In this document: one piece after another, positions 1 to 5,109 of the stretch
Numbering within the stretch: the first letter of the stretch is position 1
How the letters are laid out: each line of letters begins with the position of its first letter
NCBI GenBank assembly: GCA_024684065.1
Contig: JAIKXO010000153.1
Span: forward strand, 1 to 6,894
DNA length: 6,894 bases
Origin: Lachnospiraceae bacterium
Lineage (GTDB): Bacteria; Bacillota_A; Clostridia; Lachnospirales; Lachnospiraceae
Direction: 5' to 3'
Position numbers and translations under genes: made by a program
Notes under the pieces: generated by a model
Seen by the model: only the letters and a program-made list of their open reading frames with translations
What the model was told of the DNA's origin: nothing
Database searches by the model: none

Positions 1-1
1 G

Positions 2-2065
2 CTTCCTTTCAGGAAGAAAGATTCTTTCAGGCTCCTTCAGATAGGAAGCGGTCTTGGCGCCGATCTGAAGGCGGCACGAAGCCTCTTTCCCGGCTGCGAG
101 CCGGTCGGGTATGAGCCTGATAAGGTTTTGTTTGAGATAGCTAAAAATACGGAGAATGTTTACAATTTACTGCCGGAGCTTGCCGGGGCTTTCCCCGGGC
201 AGTATTTTGACGCGCTCATCATAGACCCCGAGCTTATCGGGACGATGAGCGGGGAGGATAAACGCCTGATAGCAGGGCTTTGCAGGGAAAGTGCCCCGCT
301 CTTTTCGAAGAATGCAGTTTATGAGAATTTCCCCTATGACAGGATCAAGCTTATCGCCTGGGACATGGACGATACCTTCTGGCAGGGGATAATAAGTGAG
401 GGAGAGGTTCTGCTTTCCTCGCTTAATGTAGAGCTTATAAAGAGCCTTACGGATCATGGGATAATGAACAGCATTTCCTCAAAGAATGACGAGGAGCCTG
501 TATGCAGGGAGCTTACGGAGGCAGGGATCTGGGAGTATTTTGTTTTTAACCAGATAAACTGGGATGAAAAGGGTGATCAGCTTGCCGCAAAGCTTAAGGC
601 TATGGGACTTCGGGCCGAAAATACGCTTTTCATAGATGACAATCCGAGGAACCTTGAGCAGGCGAAAATGTCTTCTCCCGGGCTTATGACCGCAGGGCCG
701 GAGATCATCCCATATCTCTATACTTATTACAGCAAACTGCCGCCTAAGGATATTTCTCACGACAGACTGAACCAGTATAAGCTTCTTGAGAAAAAGGTGA
801 AGGCGGAGGTCTTAAGTACCTCAAAGGAGCAGTTCCTTTTTGACAGCGATATAAGGGTTTCCGTCAACAGAAACTGTCTAGAGGAGCTTGACAGGATCCA
901 TGAGCTGGTATCAAGGACAAATCAGCTTAACTATACCAAAAACCGGGACAATAAGGAGCTTCTTACGAGGCTTATCACAAATGACTGGAATGACTGTGCT
1001 TATTTAAGGGTGAGAGACCGGTTCGGAGATTACGGGATCGTAGGATTTTACTGCTATAATAAGAGGGAAAGGAAGCTTGAGCATTTCCTGTTTTCCTGCA
1101 GGGTACTGGGGATGGGGATAGAGCAGTATGCCTATAATCTGCTTGGCTGCCCGGATTTCACCGTGAAGGGTAAGATCGCCATAGAGCTTTCAAAGGATAA
1201 GGAGGTGCCCTGGATAAAGGAGGATCATGGGGCAGAGGTGTCAGATGATAAGCTAAGGAATAACCGGGTAAGGGTGTTGCTAAAGGGCCCGTGTGATATG
1301 AGCGCTATAGAGCCGTATCTTTCAGGCGGCAATATCACTACCGAGTTTAATTACATTAACGAACAGGGCTTTGCGACGACCGGACAGAACCATACAATGC
1401 ATATTTATGAAAGCGCGGAGCTTTCAAAAAAGGAGATCGTCGATATCGTAAATGATGTTCCCTTCATCATACAGGGGGATTTTGAAACAAAGCTTTTTTC
1501 GGAGGAGTATCATGTTATCTGTTTAAGCCTCCTTCAGGATCTTAGCGCAGGACTTTACGAGAATAAGGAAACGGGCGCATATATAAGTTTCAGCAGCAGG
1601 AATTTCGACCTTACTTCGCTTGTATTTAAGGACAGGTTCATTAAAGGCGAGATCCAGGGACACGAGTTTCCGTTTACCGGGGAGATAATAGACAGGTTCC
1701 GTGAAAAATGGGACTTTGTCGGCGCGACGCCTTTTGAGCTTCTGCTCAGGAATCTTGATTATATTTATGATAATGTAAAGGGTGAGCCGATCATCATCCT
1801 GCTTCTTGGAAGCGAGACCGATTACGAAGGATACAGCGAGGAGTTCGCCGGGCTTTGCGATGTATACAGGGAGATAAACCCTGTCATAAAGGCCTTTGCT
1901 GAGGATCATGAGAGGATGCGGGTCATAGATCCGACGGAGTTCATACATTCCCAGGCGGATTTTGAAGACTGCATAAATCATTTCAGCAGAAATGTCTATT
2001 ACGAGATCGCCGGAAGGATCTGTGAGTACATAAACGAAGCGGTGGACAGGATCTCAAAGCGTTAA
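2..2065 (+). CDS. Multidomain glycan-modification protein (methyltransferase-like, FkbH-type HAD-IIIC, GNAT-like, SGNH-like), 5' end outside the window
   Basis: The frame is open from base 2 to the TAA at 2063-2065 (687 visible residues, numbered here from base 2), so the start lies upstream. The TTG at 128 has no ribosome binding site and falls inside a domain. Residues about 10-110 look like a class I SAM-methyltransferase fold: LLQIGSGLGADL (motif I), VGYEPD (acidic end of strand 2) and FDALIID (strand 4). Residues about 115-280 are an FkbH-type HAD-IIIC domain with WDMDDT (D121, D123), SKND (S160, K161) and FIDDNPRN (D212, D213). Residues about 285-400 match the GNAT-like part of FkbH proteins (TNQLN at 306-310, GDYGIVGF). 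Residues about 425-687 look like an SGNH hydrolase: GPCD at 429-432 near the start, LLLGSETD midway, and D656..NHF at 659-661 near the end. FkbH proteins take glycerate from 1,3-bisphosphoglycerate onto an acyl carrier protein; no carrier gene is visible. A role in acylating a surface glycan is inferred from context. The HAD/GNAT call is secure, the two end domains less so. Confidence 0.85.
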   Translation, partial: LPFRKKDSFRLLQIGSGLGADLKAARSLFPGCEPVGYEPDKVLFEIAKNTENVYNLLPELAGAFPGQYFDALIIDPELIGTMSGEDKRLIAGLCRESAPLFSKNAVYENFPYDRIKLIAWDMDDTFWQGIISEGEVLLSSLNVELIKSLTDHGIMNSISSKNDEEPVCRELTEAGIWEYFVFNQINWDEKGDQLAAKLKAMGLRAENTLFIDDNPRNLEQAKMSSPGLMTAGPEIIPYLYTYYSKLPPKDISHDRLNQYKLLEKKVKAEVLSTSKEQFLFDSDIRVSVNRNCLEELDRIHELVSRTNQLNYTKNRDNKELLTRLITNDWNDCAYLRVRDRFGDYGIVGFYCYNKRERKLEHFLFSCRVLGMGIEQYAYNLLGCPDFTVKGKIAIELSKDKEVPWIKEDHGAEVSDDKLRNNRVRVLLKGPCDMSAIEPYLSGGNITTEFNYINEQGFATTGQNHTMHIYESAELSKKEIVDIVNDVPFIIQGDFETKLFSEEYHVICLSLLQDLSAGLYENKETGAYISFSSRNFDLTSLVFKDRFIKGEIQGHEFPFTGEIIDRFREKWDFVGATPFELLLRNLDYIYDNVKGEPIIILLLGSETDYEGYSEEFAGLCDVYREINPVIKAFAEDHERMRVIDPTEFIHSQADFEDCINHFSRNVYYEIAGRICEYINEAVDRISKR

Positions 2066-2109
2066 ATCTTAATCTCCGATGCTGATTTCAGTGCATCCGC
2101 CGGAGTCGG

Positions 2110-2149
2110 CTAAGGAAAATAAAAAAGTGAATAATCAGTTTTTCCTTAG
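2110..2149. repeat. Inverted repeat upstream of the coiled-coil gene promoter
   Basis: CTAAGGAAAA at 2110-2119 is the exact reverse complement of TTTTCCTTAG at 2140-2149, with a 20-nt AT-rich loop. The right arm ends 3 bp before the -35 box. The stem is AT-rich and no T-run follows the right arm, so it is a poor intrinsic terminator on either strand. A regulator-binding site is an alternative reading. A small GCCG/CGGC hairpin (2099-2110, 4-nt loop) abuts its left arm. There is no canonical terminator after the multidomain gene. Confidence 0.5.
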
Positions 2150-2152
2150 ATA

Positions 2153-2181
2153 TTGACAGATGGAACCAGATGGATTATTCT
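2153..2181 (+). promoter_or_regulatory. Sigma-70/SigA-type promoter for the coiled-coil gene
   Basis: A perfect -35 box TTGACA (2153-2158) is followed by a 17-bp spacer and TATTCT (2176-2181, 4 of 6 matches to TATAAT). Transcription would start near 2188 and leave a leader of about 97 nt before the ATG at 2285. The spacer region contains CAGATGGA twice (2157-2164 and 2167-2174), repeated at a 10-bp period, about one helical turn, which could be an operator. The promoter suggests the coiled-coil gene is transcribed independently of the gene upstream. Confidence 0.6.
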
Positions 2182-2209
2182 TTGAATACACATCAGGTTT
2201 TCATTTCCT

Positions 2210-2244
2210 GGATCATATCTGGCGCATCATTTCGCCTATGATTC
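2210..2244 (+). other. Possible hairpin in the coiled-coil gene leader
   Basis: An inner stem pairs GGCG (2221-2224) with CGCC (2233-2236) around an 8-nt loop. An outer stem pairs 2210-2216 (GGATCAT) with 2238-2244 (ATGATTC, one G-T pair), separated by a small asymmetric internal loop. It sits in the predicted 5' untranslated region, about 24 nt before the ribosome binding site. It matches no riboswitch class I recognise and may be chance. Confidence 0.25.
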
Positions 2245-2267
2245 CGATTGCATGAAATTAGATTTGG

Positions 2268-2276
2268 AAAAGGAGG
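2268..2276 (+). promoter_or_regulatory. Ribosome binding site that sets the coiled-coil gene start
   Basis: AAAAGGAGG is a near-perfect Shine-Dalgarno sequence. It ends 8 nt before the ATG at 2285 (ideal), only 2 nt before the in-frame ATG at 2279 (too close), and lies inside the frame that would begin at the ATG at 2252. This favours 2285 as the true start. Confidence 0.8.
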
Positions 2277-2284
2277 CAATGAGA

Positions 2285-2701
2285 ATGTCAGAATTAGAAA
2301 GACTTGAACAAAGGATAGTATCTTTATTTGAAGAAAACAACCGTGCCATGGATCAGAGGTTCCGTGCCATAGATGACAGGTTCCAGGCCATAGATGACAG
2401 ATTCCAGGCTATAGATGACAGGTTCCAGGCCATAGATGACAGATTTCAGGCCATGGATGACAAGTTCGGAAAAAAATTCGATGATATAGAGATGGAAATA
2501 AAAATGGTTCGCATTGAAATGCAGAGCGAGTCAGACAGGATACAGGATAAGATACAGAAGCTGGATGACAGGGTGCATGATCTGGAAATGACAGCTAAGG
2601 AAAAGTGGAATGTTTCGGAACTGAGGGACCGTATGGATGTAGTGGAAAAAATTGTTTCAAAGCATTCCGAGCAGATGCGGTTAAATGAGAAGATAAGCTA
2701 G
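2285..2701 (+). CDS. Small coiled-coil protein with six tandem heptad repeats, function unknown
   Basis: The start at 2285 (138 residues) is chosen because the ribosome binding site at 2268-2276 is 8 nt upstream; a longer frame from 2252 (149 residues) is open but poorly placed for translation. The protein is highly charged, with no signal peptide or membrane segment, so it is probably cytoplasmic. From about residue 20 to 61 it carries six 7-residue units of the form (R/Q)A(I/M)D(D/Q)(R/K)F. The Phe and Ile/Met fall 3 and 4 residues apart in turn, matching a and d positions of a coiled coil. The remainder (DIEMEIKMVRIEM, IQDKIQKLDDRVHDLE and following) continues as amphipathic helix, so the whole protein may be a rod-like oligomer. 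It has its own promoter and is set between glycan genes without an obvious functional link. Similar short MDxRF-rich coiled-coil proteins occur in Firmicutes and their phages as uncharacterised proteins. I do not recognise a defined function. Confidence 0.8.
   Translation: MSELERLEQRIVSLFEENNRAMDQRFRAIDDRFQAIDDRFQAIDDRFQAIDDRFQAMDDKFGKKFDDIEMEIKMVRIEMQSESDRIQDKIQKLDDRVHDLEMTAKEKWNVSELRDRMDVVEKIVSKHSEQMRLNEKIS
2342..2467 (+). repeat. Six tandem 21-bp repeats inside the coiled-coil gene
   Basis: Units start at 2342, 2363, 2384, 2405, 2426 and 2447. Units 3, 4 and 5 differ only at synonymous third positions (gcc/gct, aga/agg, ttc/ttt), while units 1, 2 and 6 carry amino-acid changes. The pattern fits recent in-frame expansion from the centre of the array by slippage or unequal recombination, and preserves the heptad register exactly. 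Confidence 0.95.
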
Positions 2702-2718
2702 CGGTTAAAGTATACGCC

Positions 2719-2746
2719 TTATCAACTAAACGGGTATTATTAAAAT
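2719..2746 (+). promoter_or_regulatory. Possible promoter upstream of the nonulosonic acid synthase gene
   Basis: TTATCA (2719-2724, 4 of 6 matches to the -35 consensus) and TAAAAT (2741-2746, 5 of 6 matches to the -10 consensus) are separated by 16 bp. They sit between the coiled-coil gene stop and the synthase ATG at 2787. No terminator is visible between the two genes, so read-through from the promoter at 2153 is equally possible. The call is weak because the gap is AT-rich. Confidence 0.35.
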
Positions 2747-2786
2747 AGGATCATAACAAGGCTTTATCAGGCGGGAGAAGCATAGT

Positions 2787-3677
2787 ATGGGGAGAAAAAG
2801 TGTAAGCATAGACGATTTCCGGGTAAGTGAAACAGGCAGACCGTATCTGATCGCGGAGATCGGGATCAATCATAACGGAGACATTCAGATCGCAAAGAAG
2901 CTCATAGACGCGGCAAACGCCACGGGCTGGAATGCGGTCAAGTTCCAGAAGAGGGTGCCGGAGATTTCGGTTCCCAAAGAACAGAGGGAGGTAATGCGGG
3001 ATACCCCCTGGGGACGGATCACTTATCTTGAATATAAAAAGCATATCGAATTTGAGAAGGAAGAGTACGATTATATTGATAAATACTGCAGGGAAAAGCC
3101 GGTAGTCTGGTCTGCTTCGCCCTGGGACCTGCCGAGCCTTGATTTTCTCCTTCAGTATGATATACCGTTTATAAAGATAGCTTCCGCAAGCATCATTCAT
3201 GAGGATCTTTTAAAGAAAGCGGCGGCTTCCGGGAAGGTCATCATAATGTCCACCGGCATGAGTACTCTTGACGAGATAGACAGAGCTGTGGATATCCTTG
3301 AAAAGCACAGTGACGGAAACTATATCCTGATGCATACCAATTCAGCCTATCCGGCGAGGGATGAGGACCTTAACTTAAGGATGATAGACACTTTAAGGAA
3401 GCGTTATGACTGTCTGGTGGGTTACAGCGGCCATGAGCAGAATCTTGAGGGAACGGTTATTGCCTGTGCTTTGGGGGCGAGGGTCATTGAAAGGCATATC
3501 ACCCTTGATCATGATATGTGGGGCACTGACCAGGCGGCATCCCTTACCGTTCATGCCATGGACATGTTAAGACGAAGGATCGAGGTTGTCTATAAAACTC
3601 TGGGAACCGGAGAAAAGACATTGTGTGAAGCAGAACTGAAGGTCAGAAAGAAGCTCAGGGGAAATCAGGGAATATAG
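2787..3677 (+). CDS. neuB: NeuB-family nonulosonic acid synthase, short form lacking the SAF domain
   Basis: This 296-residue protein belongs to the sialic acid synthase family, which condenses PEP with a mannose-type sugar (ManNAc, its 6-phosphate, mannose 6-phosphate or related) to form a nine-carbon 2-keto acid. The TIM-barrel motifs are clear: AEIGINHNGD (residues 23-32), AVKFQ (50-54), FIKIAS (128-133), MSTGMSTLDEI (154-164), NSAYPARDEDLNLR (185-198), VGYSGHE (211-217) and ERHITLD (235-241). H216 and H237 align with the metal-binding histidines of the family. The usual KASL segment reads WGTDQAASL (245-253). The protein ends about where the barrel ends (GTGEKTLCEAELKVRKKLRG), whereas most NeuB proteins are about 340-350 residues with a C-terminal SAF/antifreeze-like domain. 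The start has GGGAG at 2773-2777, 9 nt upstream. The next gene starts about 30-40 bp downstream, so the two are probably co-transcribed. The exact sugar cannot be read from the sequence; a non-N-acetylated or phosphorylated substrate such as mannose 6-phosphate is plausible. Confidence 0.9.
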   Translation: MGRKSVSIDDFRVSETGRPYLIAEIGINHNGDIQIAKKLIDAANATGWNAVKFQKRVPEISVPKEQREVMRDTPWGRITYLEYKKHIEFEKEEYDYIDKYCREKPVVWSASPWDLPSLDFLLQYDIPFIKIASASIIHEDLLKKAAASGKVIIMSTGMSTLDEIDRAVDILEKHSDGNYILMHTNSAYPARDEDLNLRMIDTLRKRYDCLVGYSGHEQNLEGTVIACALGARVIERHITLDHDMWGTDQAASLTVHAMDMLRRRIEVVYKTLGTGEKTLCEAELKVRKKLRGNQGI

Positions 3678-3701
3678 ATTGTCAGCCTGATAAGGAAGCT
3701 T

Positions 3702-3708
3702 AAGGGGG
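3702..3708 (+). promoter_or_regulatory. Ribosome binding site of the cytidylyltransferase-phosphatase gene
   Basis: AAGGGGG abuts the ATG at 3709, leaving no spacer, but is 6 nt before the second in-frame ATG at 3715. A weaker AAGGA at 3692-3696 is 12 nt before 3709. Spacing favours 3715, which removes only two residues (Met-Leu). Confidence 0.5.
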
Positions 3709-3714
3709 ATGTTA

Positions 3715-5067
3715 ATGGATAATAAGACTGTTGCTTTTATCCCGGTCAGGGGCGGGAGTAAATCTATACCGCTTAAGAATATAAAAATGATCGCGGGAAA
3801 GCCTTTAGTGTACTGGACCGTAAAGGCTGCAAGCGAGTGCCGCCATATAGACAGGGTTTATGTAGCTACGGACAGCAATGTGATAAAGGAGACCGTGGAG
3901 GGGTTAAAGCTTGACAAGGTCTGCGTTATAGGCAGGAGCGAAGCATCCGCTTCGGATACCGCCTCTACGGAAAGCGCGATGCTTGAGTTTGCGAAAGGGT
4001 ATGACTTTGAAAATATAGTCCTTATCCAGGCAACCTCACCTCTCCTTACGGGAAAGGATCTTGACGGGGGCTTTGAGCTTTATGGACACGAAGATACGGA
4101 CAGCGTATTGTCGGTTGTCAGGCAGAAGCGCTTTAACTGGGAAACAGACAAGGACGGGACTGTTAAGCCTTCAAATTATGATGTGTATAACCGGCCAAGG
4201 CGGCAGGAATTTGACGGGTATCTGGTAGAGAACGGTGCTTTTTATATTACCTCCAAAGATAGGCTTCTAGCCGATAAAAACAGGATTTCCGGGCGGATAA
4301 GGGCGTATGAGATGCCGGAAGAGTCTTATTTTGAGATAGACGAGCCGTCAGATTTTCTGATCGCGGAGGATCTTTTGCGTGACAGGATCTATGCGGAAGA
4401 GGATAAAAAGGCCAGGGAAGGTTCAGGAACAGAAATACTTAAGGGCAGCTTCGGTCTTAACAAGGCGGGAGATGAAGATTTAAAGGGAACCGTTACTGAA
4501 GCAAAACGGGATGATAACGAAAAGCCGTCAAAACCCCCTGCTACACTCAGTGATTTTGTCCTCTGCGAATATCCCGAAAGCAGTGTTCCTAAGATCAGGA
4601 TGTTTCTGACTGACTGCGACGGATGCCTTACCGACGGAGGGATGTATTATTCCGAGAACGGAGATGAGCTTAAGAGGTTTAATACCTACGACGGCATGGG
4701 CTTGAAGCTCCTTAAGGAAAGAGGGATAATCACGGGTATCGTTACGGCGGAGGATCGGAGGCTCAATAAAAGAAGGGCCGAGAAGCTTAAGCTTGATATC
4801 CTTGTAAACAGCGCGACGGATAAGCTGGATGCGGTAAAGAGGCTTTCCGAAAAATATGAGATCCCTCTGGAAAATATCGCTTATGTGGGAGATGACATAA
4901 ACGATATTGAAGCAGTGCAGGCGGTGGGCTTCGGATGCTCGGTACAAAACGGGGCTGAACAGGTTAAAAAGGCCGCTAAATATGTTTCCGAAAAGCGCGG
5001 CGGAGAAGGTGCCATACGTGAGATCGCGGATTATATCCTGAGTAAAACCGATAAAGAAAGCACCTGA
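3715..5067 (+). CDS. neuA: Bifunctional CMP-nonulosonate cytidylyltransferase fused to a KdsC-like HAD phosphatase
   Basis: The start at 3715 (450 residues) follows the ribosome binding site spacing; 3709 adds two residues. Residues 1 to about 222 are a CMP-sialic acid synthetase (NeuA): the nucleotide-binding loop PVRGGSKSIPLKN (10-22), VYVATDS, IQATSPLL (from 104), NRPRRQEF and EIDEPSDF (metal-binding D209). Residues about 223-295 form a charged, low-complexity linker. Residues about 296-446 are a cap-less HAD phosphatase of the KdsC/KDN-9-phosphate phosphatase type: DCDGCLTDG (D300, D302), TAED (T344), K370, GDDINDIE (D393, D394) and a GGEGAIREIADYIL tail. The NeuA half activates a nonulosonic acid with CTP and the HAD half would remove its 9-phosphate first. 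Vertebrate CMAS proteins have the same domain order. With the synthase just upstream, the pair could run from sugar 6-phosphate to CMP-sugar. All key residues are present in both halves. Substrate identity is inferred. Confidence 0.9.
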   Translation: MDNKTVAFIPVRGGSKSIPLKNIKMIAGKPLVYWTVKAASECRHIDRVYVATDSNVIKETVEGLKLDKVCVIGRSEASASDTASTESAMLEFAKGYDFENIVLIQATSPLLTGKDLDGGFELYGHEDTDSVLSVVRQKRFNWETDKDGTVKPSNYDVYNRPRRQEFDGYLVENGAFYITSKDRLLADKNRISGRIRAYEMPEESYFEIDEPSDFLIAEDLLRDRIYAEEDKKAREGSGTEILKGSFGLNKAGDEDLKGTVTEAKRDDNEKPSKPPATLSDFVLCEYPESSVPKIRMFLTDCDGCLTDGGMYYSENGDELKRFNTYDGMGLKLLKERGIITGIVTAEDRRLNKRRAEKLKLDILVNSATDKLDAVKRLSEKYEIPLENIAYVGDDINDIEAVQAVGFGCSVQNGAEQVKKAAKYVSEKRGGEGAIREIADYILSKTDKEST

Positions 5068-5097
5068 GTTGAACGGGTACATCTGTAAGACTTTTAC

Positions 5098-5103
5098 GGG
5101 GAG
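5098..5103 (+). promoter_or_regulatory. Ribosome binding site of the permease gene
   Basis: GGGGAG lies 6 nt before the ATG at 5110 and supports that start. The gap back to the previous stop codon (5068-5109) holds no terminator, riboswitch or convincing promoter, so read-through from the sugar genes is possible. Confidence 0.6.
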
Positions 5104-5109
5104 CTGTTT

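Noticed and set aside
128..130. TTG as the start codon of the large first gene
   Set aside because: There is no ribosome binding site upstream, the frame stays open to base 2, and the upstream codons encode a coherent methyltransferase motif I.
2099..2149. Intrinsic terminator after the multidomain gene
   Set aside because: The GCCG/CGGC hairpin has only 4 bp and is followed by TAAGG rather than a T-run. The larger inverted repeat is AT-rich and its T-run lies inside the stem, not after it.
2342..2467. CRISPR array
   Set aside because: The 21-bp units are directly adjacent with no spacers and encode an uninterrupted heptad repeat within a gene.
2751..3200. 149-residue open frame on the minus strand
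   Set aside because: It lies opposite the nonulosonic acid synthase gene, whose family motifs are unambiguous; the minus-strand translation shows no recognisable domain.
4528..5082. 184-residue open frame on the minus strand
   Set aside because: It is antisense to the KdsC-like phosphatase domain, with no recognisable domain of its own.
5068..5109. Riboswitch, Fur-type operator or promoter ahead of the importer genes
   Set aside because: The gap is only 42 bp and shows no conserved element, -35/-10 pair or convincing dyad beyond a 4-bp GTAA/TTAC match.
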